NCBI GenBank assembly: GCA_033239005.1
Contig: BSQZ01000074.1
Coordinates: forward strand, 649,001-713,000
Direction: 5' to 3'
DNA from: Lamellibrachia satsuma
Lineage: Eukaryota > Annelida > Polychaeta > Sabellida > Siboglinidae
Length of the DNA stretch: 64,000 nucleotides
Shown here one piece after another: positions 37,190-49,270 of the stretch. The translations under genes were made by a program, and so were the position numbers. The notes beneath the pieces are model-generated. The model was not told the origin of the DNA and did not search any database. It saw nothing but the letters and a program-made list of their open reading frames with translations. The number at the start of each line of letters is the position of its first letter. The stretch's first letter is position 1.

Positions 37190-37992
37190 TTATATTTGCT
37201 ATTTTACTACATTGGTACATTGCTACCTTGCTACATTTTATTTTTTTTCGTAACAAAACAAAGGAACTACTGTGTAGGTTGTGTGCGCAATGGCGCATCG
37301 TTACGCTGTGCTTGTCAGCTCACGGTGGTCACACGGCACTCCATTAAATGAAACGTGTGTTGCTTAAAATGTCCATCTGTTAAATCGTGTTAAATCTTGA
37401 AGGTATTGTTCCAGAAAAAAAACATTGCGTGCTCTCCGAAATTGCGCGTATATTTGATATCATTTTAACAATTATATGTAGAAGATATATTTGCAGAACT
37501 AACCCATGGCGCAGAAAAGTCATCGGGGACATACTGACAACCTGCAGTGTAATGTGACAGAAGACGATATGACAAAATACTGATAACAATGTGACAAAAT
37601 ACGACAACGGTACAGTGACAAATAAACCCCAATGGCACACAACACGGCAACCCATTGATAACCAACATTATGAATGTGACAGATATACTGGCGCACTATA
37701 TGATATTTCTGCTGTGTGCCGACGAGATAGGTATTGTCCCATTTCGTGCCGAACTCCAAGCCGCATCGCTGTAATCAGCGCGCTCTCGCTCGGGCCGCGC
37801 TTCTCGCTCGGGCCGCGCCGACGACGAACAAAGACACGGAATAAAGACACCGGCTTTGGCGGGTCGCCACTGCGGTAGAGGAGTGGCTGCTCGGATCGGC
37901 CTCAACTCGCAGAAACCTGTCTGCGTCTGACGTCAATTGACTTACCAGCCGCCGATAACAACGGACTGAACAACGGACAAAAACGAAACTAA
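37190..37992 (+). repeat. Inverted duplication, left arm
   Basis: Reverse complement of 45788-46790, minus the 224-bp insertion there. Sections: the CTACATTGGTACATTGCTACC stretch, CTCACGGTGGTCACACGGCA, a run of short TGTGACA repeats (37540-37690), and a CpG-rich block (37740-37960; GCGCGCTCTCGCTCGGGCCG with a second TCTCGCTCGGGCCGCGC). Both arms end in TG/CA microsatellite. No gene; the CpG-rich part could be a promoter. Confidence 0.85.
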
Positions 37993-37993
37993 A

Positions 37994-38115
<122 letters not shown>

Positions 38116-38384
38116 GATTTAATAAACAAAATGCATATTTTTTGTTCAAATCATCGAAATAATTGACTTCAGTCGTTAGATCTGGTAAAAATCAAGTAAA
38201 CAATGCTAAACGTGAGCGTGACTTTCATCGTCTTGCCGATTACATGACATAGTGACACAATTTCATCAAGGAAGAACATCGTAATTTTTTCAGCATTTCG
38301 ATTTTCATTTCACGTAATGCTTGAACAAGCATTAAATAATGTAATAGTTTGTCCGATGACTTAGCAAAAAACCTAAATAAAAAA

Positions 38385-38470
38385 GTTGCACAAACGAGAT
38401 AGCATAGTGGGGGTTGGGCCAACACCTGCACACAGGTAGGGCCGGGGGGTTCATTCCCCCACTTTTGTGT
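38385..38470 (+). ncRNA. tRNA-like pol III promoter block, probable SINE head
   Basis: A box TAGCATAGTGGG (38400-38411) matches TRGYNNARNNGG at every position. B box GGTTCATTCCC (38448-38458) matches GGTTCRANNCC at all but one base. The 36-base spacing is right for a tRNA gene or tRNA-derived SINE. The ACCTG-CACA-CAGGT hairpin lies where an anticodon arm would be. Acceptor and D stems do not pair properly, so it is not a functional tRNA. The first 21 bases recur at 38933-38953. Confidence 0.45.
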
Positions 38471-38701
38471 ATATCATTGTAAATACTCTAGCTAGCATTA
38501 TATACATATAATTATGTATGCTTGTCTGCACATATGTATCTTTTCCCTCTTTTGTATGCTGTCGCTTTGTATAAGAGCAGCAAGGGTTTTTGGTAAAGAC
38601 TGTCTTCGGCAGTTGCTAACTACAGTAGAAAATATCACTACTTTTAAATCTTATCTGGTATTGTTTACTAATTGGTCATACACACAAGCTTAATCAGTAA
38701 T

Positions 38702-38926
38702 GTACCAGGCTATGCACAATTTGTGCCAGAATTTGTCACTATTATTGTGTGCACTGCGGCAATCCTTGTTGGGTATGAATAAAATTGGATTGCCCGTTAC
38801 CAACCTACCAAGTAGTTGGTGTATTTATACAAACAGAGAAATGTCTGCATGAGCGTGTCCCCATTTCATTGTAAACACAAATACACCGGGAGACGACGGG
38901 GTATCGAGCTGCGAAAAACACACGAA
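38702..38926 (+). mobile_element. Short non-autonomous element (SINE/MITE-like), copy 1
   Basis: 225 bp, about 95% identical to 46071-46294. Starts TACCAGGCTRTGCACAATTT, ends GCTGCG.AAAACACACGAAA. No terminal inverted repeats visible. It may be the 3' body of the SINE whose tRNA-like head starts at 38385. Confidence 0.75.
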
Positions 38927-38953
38927 AAAACAGTTGCACAAACGAGCTAGCAT

Positions 38954-40040
38954 GTTGCAGTGGATACTAGGTAGATTTGTTTTTAAAAAAAATTATTTGA
39001 AAATCCAATTGAGGAAGCGCCTTCAAGCGAGTGTACACATGCTTAGTATGTCGGTGACTCAAAGGTAGGTAAATCAAATATACTCGTTCTCAGCCATCAC
39101 CAATGTACTCGTACTGATGAAAAAATGTACTCGGACCCAGGTGTGATACTAAATATACAGATTAGCAAGGCAAAATGTTACCCATCTGGCATAAACATTT
39201 CACTAGTAATGGTAAATGGTAAAGGTGTGCGGACATACCCCACCTTTCCCGTATTTGAAAATCGCGTCGTCGGCAATACCACTTCGGCAAAATTCCTTTC
39301 ATGAAACTATGCCAAAGCGACCAAAATCGTTGTTGAAGCGACCAAATTGTCCAGCCGACGAGACCATGAAAGTTTGGTCGCGTCGGAAGCCGAGGCTGCC
39401 GAAGCGTCCAACTATCGTCACTTCAGTCCATGCGGGTCTAATGTTTTGCCTTTGGATTCATTTACATAAATAAAATCTTTGGGCTCTCGGTTTAGATCCA
39501 CTAAATGGAAATGTTGGAATACGTCGAAATAGCTTCGATAAACCATGTCTCAACCTCCCCAAACATATGTGTAACAATATTAGATATATAATTGAAAACG
39601 TACAAACCTTTTGCGTTGGTTGCGTCTCGGTGGCGCCATCTTGACGTCGATTGACCCAGGACGAAGTAGGTTACACACACTAGTGCTCACTGACAACTGA
39701 GTTCTAAATGCGAGTCGAACTGTCGAACACGCCTCGCACGACTCACCTCTCCGTGTGAATGGGCCCTTCCCGGATGGCTCGGCCCATGACGGGTTCGGCC
39801 CATTTCGCAGAAAACCGCTATGGAATTCAGCTACGGTCAATTCGACCCACACTAGTAGCGAAATTCTAAGGGGCGGAATTCGAAGAATAGTCATTTCGGC
39901 CCAAGGTTTATACAATAATAATTTTCTTGCCAATACATTTATCCATAGTGTATTTGATAACATTTTAAAAGTTGTAGGTATTTGTTAAAAAAATATTATT
40001 TTCATTGAAAGGATTAAAAAAGTTGTGGCTGAAGATTCCC
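38954..40040. other. Intergenic DNA, no gene recognised
   Basis: 39290-39420 has repeats of GCGACCAAA.T / CGAAGCG. The overlapping ORFs at 39216-39988 lack any recognisable domain. Confidence 0.5.
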
Positions 40041-40390
<350 letters not shown>

Positions 40391-40740
40391 GTTTCATAAG
40401 GGACACATATTCCTCCGACTCCAACTATTCATCTGAACTTCTGAAGCTTGAACATGGATGGCCCGCCCGTCCACCCACCCGTCTATTGTCTTGGCTTAGC
40501 CTCCAATTCAAAGGTGCCTGAATGACCAGCCCACCCCAGTTCGTACAGTGCATTTGTGCTCTGTGATGTTCTCCACCCATTCACACTGGCCTGAACCTGA
40601 TCTGTCTCAGGCTTGTAACTGGAATAGTGACTGCAGACATTCTGAAGAACACCTGGATAACATAACTGTCAACTATCTAGTCAGTCAACTGATCAATTGA
40701 TGAACATCATTGATCAAGTTGTTCCTGGAAAAAACAAGGA

Positions 40741-41425
40741 AAACGGTCTAGAAAGAAACACTTGTCAAAAGAAACTAGCATGTAGCATAACAATGACAAC
40801 AAGAGTGGTTATCCATATGTCAGGAGTAAACAAAACTTACGAGATAAGGTCGCACCTCTAGAAGAGAGTGCTGGAAATATAATACCACAAGGTTTTTTTA
40901 ATGGCGGAATATCTAAATGGTTACTTCAGTTCAGTGTTTACCAAAGAGGATGTTAGGTCATTACCAGTTCCAGATGATAAATTTCAGGAGGCTAAATCTG
41001 ATTATTTAGAACAATCAATTGTAACCCCAGAAATGGTAGCTAAGAAAATTAAAGCAATGAAGGCTAATAAATCATATGGAGTGGATGAAATTCCTCCAAA
41101 ACTACTAATGGAAACGAGTCAACATGGAAACAGTAGAACAAACTAGTATACCACTTGAAGAGTGTTCAACTTGTCATTAAAATAGCGAGTTGTTCCTTTT
41201 GAATGGAAATAAGCAAACATCATGCCATTATTAAAAAAAGGTTCGTGAAATAAGCCAGATAATGACAGACCAGTGAGTTTAACGTCAGTGATTTGTAGAT
41301 TATTATATAGATTAGTTAAAGACCATATGGTCGACATCCTTGTTAGGCTTAAATTATTAAATTCATATCACCTTGGATTCCTAAAAGCGAGGTCATGCTT
41401 ATCAATTATGTTATGTTTTTTTTGA
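40741..41425 (+). pseudogene. CR1/L2-like LINE ORF2 fragment (pre-RT to early RT)
   Basis: Decayed frames: SGYPYVRSKQNLRDKVAPLE (before 40870), MAEYLNGYFSSVFTKEDVRS (40901 on), VTPEMVAKKIKAMKANKSYG then VDEIPPKLL (the start of reverse transcriptase), and DRPVSLTSVICRLL (RT motif 1). A frameshift follows 41120, and further stops are present. The fragment ends near LGFLKARSCLSIM, well before the catalytic Asp motifs. It may come from the same LINE family as the 3' fragments at 24175 and 60655. Confidence 0.7.
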
Positions 41426-41431
41426 GAAAAA

Positions 41432-41730
41432 AACCGCGTCCCGCAGTCTCGCGTTTGCCTGTCCCTTATCTGACTATCCCCGTCCGTTTATAATCGTTCC
41501 GCAGTGCTGCGTCTACCTGTCCCATTCTGGCTATCCCCGTTCAGTTGTACCCGTTCGGCAGTCCCGCGTCTACTTGTCGTCTATCCGGCTACCCCCGTCC
41601 GGTTGTCCCTATATGGCAGTCCAGCGTCTACTTGTCCCCTATCTGGCTATCCCTGTCCGACACTCCCGCGTCTAGCTGTCCAAGTTCGGCTCTCTCTCGT
41701 CCGGATGTCCCTGGTCCAGCTGTCCACTTC
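41432..41730 (+). repeat. 58-bp minisatellite
   Basis: Four to five units near CGTTCGGCAGTCCCGCGTCT + ACCTGTCCCCTATCTGGCTA + TCCCCGTCCGGTTGTACC, CpG- and C-rich. It starts right after a T-run at the LINE fragment's end. ORFs on the plus strand follow the repeat only. Confidence 0.85.
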
Positions 41731-43896
41731 CCGACTCTCTCTCTCGATGATGATATTATTGTAACTAAATCACTTTCTTGTTATTGTTTTCATTCTATGT
41801 TGTGTTCTTCAATATAACGTTTTTGGTGGTATTGTATGTTTGTGTAATATCACAACACAGATATCCTCACTTCTTGGAAAGTATGTGTCCTCTGTGTGAC
41901 TAATCACTGTATTATCCGGGTTGGGGTGCAACAGGAAGGTTGGTTCTAAAAAATTGGTGGGGGTGAGAGGTTGGCCTAAAAAAGTTGGTGAGATATGGGA
42001 TTAGTGGTGGTCGGAAGTAGACTTACATTTTTGGGAGTCTATATGTGCAGAGTCAATGGGAAGAACCAGCAGCGTGGTAAGCTTGCTTGTTTTATCCCGA
42101 CGCCTATGCTACGTCAGAATTTTACACCGGCTCAGCACGTGATTTATGGGTCACCTGTGATATTAATTAACAATTTAGGCAGCATATTTCACAAATTTGT
42201 TGTTGCTGCTTTTATCACATTCGTCGTTTTTTTATCGGAACTTGAGCTTTTTCGGCACCGACTCTGTGGAACTCATTCCCTGTTAGTTTAAAGTCTGTGG
42301 GAAATATAACAACATTTCGTCGTCAGCTAAAAAAAACACCTATTTAAACTTGCTGACCCCCTTAGCTCCCCAGCGTACCAGTCCAACTGTTTACAACTGG
42401 AACTCCTTACCAATTAGGAACTGATTAACACCTTTTTTTGTGCGCCGTCATGCTTAGGTCTACCGAAGATTCTAGCTCAATATAAGTATTTTATATTGTA
42501 TTGTATTATCACATTATTGTATTATTAATATTACTGTTGCTGGTGATGTTTCTTGAATTAATAAAATGTGTACACAAAAGAAAAATAATAAATATGTGAA
42601 TCTATAAGTACATTTTCTTGAATCAAGAACATATTGAAGAACATGTTTAAACACATATTTCTTACTGACAACACTTTTGAGAAAACTATTTCATACTCAA
42701 GATAATTTTGAGAAACCTTGTATTCTTAATGTTACAATTATTTCGTTCATTCAGAAAATGTTTCTTACTCAAGAAATAAGCCTTGTTTGACACATTTAAT
42801 AAATGTCAATTTCTTCTTGCATTAAAAAAAATTATGTTACTGAAGATAAAAGTGAAGTAAATATTAAATATTATATATTTTTTGCAATTTGTGCATACCA
42901 TATTCTTTCTGCCCAAAACTAGTAAACTTGATGAGTGTCTGAAAAGGAAACAGTCTTCATCCACATATTATAATTTAAACATTTTGTATCAACCATATAG
43001 CATATACAAAGGGCAGGGTGCATGCCGATAGACATATCTCCATAAATTACATTTTCGTGGTTAGCTAATTAGATCAGAACTTTGGGAGTTTGAAGTTATG
43101 GGCACATTTTAAGTAACACTTACGAGCCACGTAAAACATCTACACATGTTACTTCGTACGGTACGAACGCTTCGTGAAACAGACAGTTGTACATTATTTC
43201 TGGGACATAAGTTGTCCTTTCCATTGGCATTGCCCTACCAAAAATGGACTGGGTAGAAAAAGGAATCATAAACTGTCTTTTCTCTTGTGTAACGCCGGAC
43301 AACACGGCTAGGAATTGTTATAACACATCAGTTTTTATATATCCTATTTATTACTGTTGGTCCACACGTTTTAAATATCCAATGGTGGAGTGTTTCTGAA
43401 CTAATGTAAACAAGTCAGTGTAACAGTGTCACCAGATAGATAACTCCAGGCTCTGACTACTGTTAATGACCTCGAAACATGCAGGCAATATAAACACATG
43501 TTGTTAACTGGTCGGTCTGCAGTGGTACAGGCAGCAGTATGGGAAATGATCCGGTCTTCTGTCTGATAGTCAGAACTGGGACACTGGCAGAAGACAAGAT
43601 AGTTGACATGCATGCAGTCTATTGAAGTGGACAGTTAGTTGTTTCCCTCCAGTCCAGGACCCGGGAATGTGGCTGCCCACGCGTCTTATGTTTGGGTGTG
43701 CAAGTGGTGTCAGGGGAATGGTGTAATAATGAGTAATATGCATATTTCCAATAATTTTTTCTTGAAATGATCATGTTGCAGTGAAAAGTGGCAGATTTAA
43801 TATGTTTTATCTGATAAATTCTGGGCGAATATCATTTACGTTGCATGCTGAATAAAGTGACAGCACAATTATTCGAAACGCTGTATTCTCGATTGA
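41731..43896. other. Intergenic DNA, no gene recognised
   Basis: AT-rich. 42600-42800 has several AAGAA/TTCTT palindromic words. Short ORFs (41995-42291, 43120-43305, 43401-43613) have no recognisable domain. Confidence 0.5.
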
Positions 43897-43898
43897 GA

Positions 43899-43931
43899 AT
43901 CCGAAGCTGTAAACACAACGCTATTGTGCCC

Positions 43932-43980
<49 letters not shown>

Positions 43981-44012
43981 GGCACAATAGCGTTGTGTTT
44001 ACAGCTTCGGAT
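43899..44012. repeat. Perfect palindrome with (TA)n core
   Basis: Arms 43899-43936 and 43975-44012 (38 bp, ATCCGAAGCTGTAAACACAA… and its exact reverse complement) flank a (TA)n loop. Adjacent to repeat E copy 2. Probably a foldback element or hairpin-forming insertion. Confidence 0.9.
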
Positions 44013-44019
44013 GTGTGTG

Positions 44020-44743
44020 TGTGTATGTTAACCATTGGAATTTTCAGTCAATAAAAACCTAGCTAATTTGCATTTGAAAAATAGTAAGAGTACCCAAAAA
44101 AGCCGCTTTATCCCATCCCTGGGGCAAGACGTTCCTCTGCCTGAGGCAACACCGTCTGTAACCCCCTCCTCGTGGTTTTCGCCTACACGAACGAACTATT
44201 GCCTAAAATTTAAATGCATATATACAAATTGTATGACAGTAATATATCAGGCCGTTATGGTTGTTACATTTAAATGAGAGCTAACATGCAATACGTACCT
44301 TGCAATCCATACATAATGTAATATTGGTTTACTAATATTCCAACATAATTACAGCCAACAGGCTAGCAGAACGTATATCGTGCAATGTTCATATTATATA
44401 AAGTGTAATAAACATAATTCGTCAGGTGTAATACATTTTATACATTGTGGCCATGTGCGTGTGGGATAATACATAAGGACCGTCTTGCCCCACATGCATG
44501 GGGACCGTCTTGTCCCACATGCATGGGGACCGTCTTGTCCCACATACACAACATATGTCTTAACACGATGTATTCAAAACACCACATTCTATTGCCCATT
44601 TTGTATTGTTGGACCGGGCAACTGATTAATAATATTATTATGTCACCAATGAAATCAATGATTCACACCGCTACATAGTGAGTTTCACCATTTTGCTATT
44701 GGCAAACTATTACACCAATGCATATAATAGTGTAGCTGGTATG
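44020..44743 (-). repeat. Dispersed repeat E, copy 2 (reversed)
   Basis: Reverse complement of 54346-55030. Has three copies of a 25-bp word (GCATGGGGACCGTCTTGTCC…) at 44478-44545, where copy 3 has two. ORFs at 44035-44277 and 44445-44678 have counterparts in copy 3 only because the repeat is shared; frames differ by indels. Confidence 0.85.
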
Positions 44744-45640
44744 TTTAATATTGAAAAATACAAGAATATAAACAATATTTAAATCCAGGTTAGCAAACGG
44801 AGATTCCCGTAATCGTATTACATGCATTGGCCAGATCACGTCATGTGAGTTTTTCTGCAATATGGCTGAATTTCGAATTCTTCAAATGTCGAATTAAGTT
44901 TTGCCGTAAGCTCCCTGAATCTCGTCAGAAACTGCAACGTTCTTAACAATCGGAACAGGTACAGGCTACTTCGTTTGCTGTTATTTAATTTTATTATAAA
45001 TGATTACATCATTAAATATGAAAAGAGATACAAAGTGTGCATAATCACACAATTCCTATCCTAACTACATTTAACATTATTATTACCACTACAAGAACAT
45101 AAATGTAATACTCAAGACACAAAGCAGATCACACAGTAGTAATCAGATGAGCTAAGAGAGTAAATTGTCCTATTCAGTATAGTCAGAACAAATAATCCAA
45201 ATATTCCAGAGCGACCAAAATGCAAAGCACATCTACCAATCAAAGGAACAGGCAGATTTATGGACAAACCAGTAGTGAACACAGATCTAAGTAGACAATA
45301 ATCACCAAAATAAAATAAAATAAGATCACACCCACTTCAAGGAACTACCAATCTATGGCCGTATAACACAATGTGAAAAAACAATTAGCTCCTTAACAAC
45401 CGTTATTATTGTTACAACAGCCAGTCAATTGCTACTGCTACGTTTGAATGTTAATATTCGGCAACCAATGAGCACACCGCAGAGCACATTATTGAAACAA
45501 ATATCAGTACTCACTCACAAATATTCCAGCATTTGGATGCCAGGGTGTGTGCACCAGCCAATCTTCGAATGTTAGCCATGTTAGTACTTAGCATCATACT
45601 AGTAGTGCAAGCTCTCCCCCTCCATCTACACGCTCGCACG
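44744..45640. other. Intergenic DNA, no gene recognised
   Basis: AT-rich. Contains one more CACACC.CAGAGCACATTATTGA word near 45471-45495. Confidence 0.5.
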
Positions 45641-45726
45641 CTCGCACGCACGCACACACGCACGTATGCATGCAGGCACGCACGCACGCACGCACGCACG
45701 CTCGCACGCACGCACGCACGCACGCA

Positions 45727-45786
<60 letters not shown>
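45641..45786. repeat. (CGCA)n then (CA)n microsatellite
   Basis: About 85 bases of GCAC/CGCA pass into about 58 bases of CA. Confidence 0.97.
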
Positions 45787-45787
<1 letters not shown>

Positions 45788-45790
<3 letters not shown>

Positions 45791-46790
45791 ACCGCAGGTC
45801 GGTCTGTTTATTTAGTTTCGTTGCTCAGTCCGTTGTTTTCGGCGGTTGGTAAGTCAACTGACGTCAGACGCAGACCGGTTTCTACGAGTTGAGGCCGATC
45901 CGAGCAGCCACTCCTCTACAGCAGTGGCGACACGCAAAAGCCGGTGTCTTTATTCCGTGTCTTTGTTCGTCGTCGGCGCGGCCCGGACGAGAGCGCGCTG
46001 ATTACGGCGGTGCCGAATGGCGTTTGGCACGAAATGGGACAATACCTATTTCGTCGGCACACAGCAGTAATACCAGGCTGTGCACAATTTGTAGCAGACT
46101 TAGTCACTATTATTGTGTGCACAGCGGCAATCCTTGTTGGGTATGAATAAAATTGGATTGCCCGTTACCAACCTACCAAGTAGTTGGTGTATTTATACAA
46201 ACAGAGAAAGGTCTGCATAAGCGTGTCCCCATTTCATTGTAAACACAAATACACCGGGAGACGACGGGGTATCGAGCTGCGGAAAACACACGAAATGTCA
46301 TATCGTGTGCCATTATATCTGTCACATTTACACTGTTGTTTATCAGTAGGTTGCCGTGTTATGTGCCATTTGGATTTATTTGTCACTGTGCCGTTGTCGT
46401 ATTCTGTCACATTGTTACCAGTATGTTGTTCTATCACCTTCTGTCACATTACACTGCGGGTCATCAGTTATGTCCCCGGTGTCGTTTCTGCACCATGGGT
46501 TAGTTCTGCAAATATGTTTTCGACATATAATTGTTAAACTGATATGAACAATACCCGCCCTTTCGGAGAGCACGCAGTGTTTTTTCCTGGATCTTTACCT
46601 TAATGATTTAATATTTAAGCAGATTGACATCTTAAGCAACACACGTTTCATTTAATGGCGTGCCGTGTGACCACCGTGAGCTGACAAGTATAGTGTGACG
46701 AAGCGCGAGTGCGCGCACAACCTACAAAGTAGTTCCTTTGTTTTGTCATGAAAAAAAATGTAATGTAGCAAGGTAGCAATTTAACAAGCT
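45788..46790 (-). repeat. Inverted duplication, right arm
   Basis: Reverse complement of 37190-37992, interrupted by a 224-bp insertion at 46071-46294. The CpG-rich block (45790-46050) keeps one GGGCCGCGCC-type word where the left arm has two. Confidence 0.85.
46071..46294 (+). mobile_element. Short non-autonomous element (SINE/MITE-like), copy 2
   Basis: Same element as 38702-38926. The left arm of the inverted duplication gives the empty site (near 37701-37710), so the insertion is certain. Flanking words TAAT and AAAT suggest a short target duplication. Confidence 0.8.
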
Positions 46791-47634
46791 AGCTAAAGTA
46801 GCAAAATAGCAAGGTGGCAAGGAAGCAATGTCACAGGGTAACAAAGTTACAAGACAGCAGGATAGTGAGGTAGCTCGTAAGCTGGCTTATTTGTGAGCAG
46901 TGATGCGTAGCTTGTCTACGGCTGCAAAGCCCTTCTGCATACTGGACAGTCGGTGGAGAGTCTAGTGGATACGTTCATGTCGGGTTTACTTAATTACGCT
47001 GTTTACACTCGACACGGAACACTGACCGCAAGCGTCGTATGCGCACAGGGACAACGGTCGATGGCCTCCCTCTTTACAGGCTTCATTGTTGTTGTCGTCC
47101 TTTCCTATTGTGCATGCGTCTGTGCATTAATTGTAATTTCTTTTATCTTTTTTACATTATAGCAACTATAAAATAAAGGCTAAATAATAACTATACACGT
47201 GTACTTAGAATGCTACCGATCTATTAAGGACAGGAAATATATAGTCACTTGGCAAACGGAAAACAATTGTCATAGAACACCATTATTATTAAATACAATT
47301 ATCACACAATAAGGCGAGGAATTTGGAGGCTTTACTAGTATTTTAGGTAGGTTTAATCTAATTTCTAAGTATTTGGTTTGAGCTCAGTTTAGTTGATTAA
47401 TTAAAATCGGTTGATGTAATCGCTTGGCTAACAGTGAACAATCAGAAGTTACACCGGCTGACAGCTCAGATGCCTGGTCTTTCTTTCTCGGAATGGGACA
47501 ACATGATGACTCCACCTGGACTATGTATTTGTATACTGATATTGTCTAAAGCTGATACAGTACCCTTTGCTGGGCCTTCCTTGTAGAAGCTATGCTGGTT
47601 TTAAGTTAGAAAAAAATATATACGTGAAAGTAGT
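46791..47634. other. Intergenic DNA, no gene recognised
   Basis: Starts with short GTAGCAA/GGTAGC repeats (46765-46860), continuing those in the duplication. A hydrophobic 69-residue ORF (46953-47162) has no support. Confidence 0.5.
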
Positions 47635-48293
47635 ATGTCTATGCAGGGAGGCGGATATGGTAATAGCCGAGCTGACCCATACCCGCGCATCGGCGACGTA
47701 TGGAGGCCAAGGCGCGAGCCAAGGCTGCTAGGTCACATTGACCACACAGACGCTGGCAGGACCCAGTACCAGCGTGGGCCAACGGGAACCACCAGCTACT
47801 CGTTCCAGGCTACCCAGCTGGTTACTGAAGTGTATCTCAAAATGACTCATCCTGGCTAAGGCAGGACAATCAATCTCATCTCAAATTGGGAATAATATGG
47901 GTGGGCACTTGTCACTTCAGAAGATAAAAAAAATGTGGAATTGACCAGGACTATGCAATAAATGCAGCCAGTGCAAATTTACTTGAATATTTGAATATGC
48001 GTGCAGCCAATACATTCCATGATGTTGTTTCCCAGTACCTGCCTGTTCCGGCAGCAGGTGAAGGGGTTTACATTTTAAATATATTCCTTACAATCTGCAC
48101 TTGCTTAAGTTTCATTCACATGGGACAGCCATATTTATCTAAGCATTTACATGCAGCTCTAGCAACTACAAACAATTGGCATGACCACTTGAAATTGTTG
48201 GAACTGTATTTTGCTACTTTATCAAACATTCCTCCCAGTTTGTCTACACGGTTCCCACAATCGGTACAGGTGGTCATACGGCACCCATTATAA
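47635..48293 (+). pseudogene. Unidentified coding-like region, probably broken
   Basis: Two plus-strand frames follow one another. 47635-47859 starts MSMQGGGYGNSRADPYPRIG, is Arg/Gly/Pro-rich and ends TSYSFQATQLVTEVYLKMTH. 47991-48293 has RAANTFHDVVSQYLPVPAAG, a hydrophobic segment and HLKLLELYFATLSNIP. Between them the frame NAASANLLEYLNM (about 47955-47999) runs into the second. Composition and codon use look coding, but at least one stop lies between. I do not recognise the family; a retroelement gag-like protein or a processed pseudogene are both possible. Confidence 0.35.
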
Positions 48294-48524
48294 CTAAGGC
48301 TGAATTGTCATTTGTTCGTAGTGGGGCCGGTTCATTATCTCAGGAGGTGTCAGTATAATCGTGACTATAAATGAGACACCTTCCGCCGAGGTGAAGCCAT
48401 AACCCTCATTAACTAATCAGGTCGTGTGGAGTGAAACTTTCTGATGCGATTATTGGCTGCCTTGGTCACAAGACTTGCCTTTGCGCTACATTTCAGAGAA
48501 TTACCCCTGCCTTTTCTAATCCAC

Positions 48525-49270
<746 letters not shown>

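Noticed and set aside
44445..44678. ORF shared between repeat E copies 2 and 3
   Set aside because: Frame changes by indels between copies, and the Pro/Cys-rich part is just the 25-bp internal repeat.
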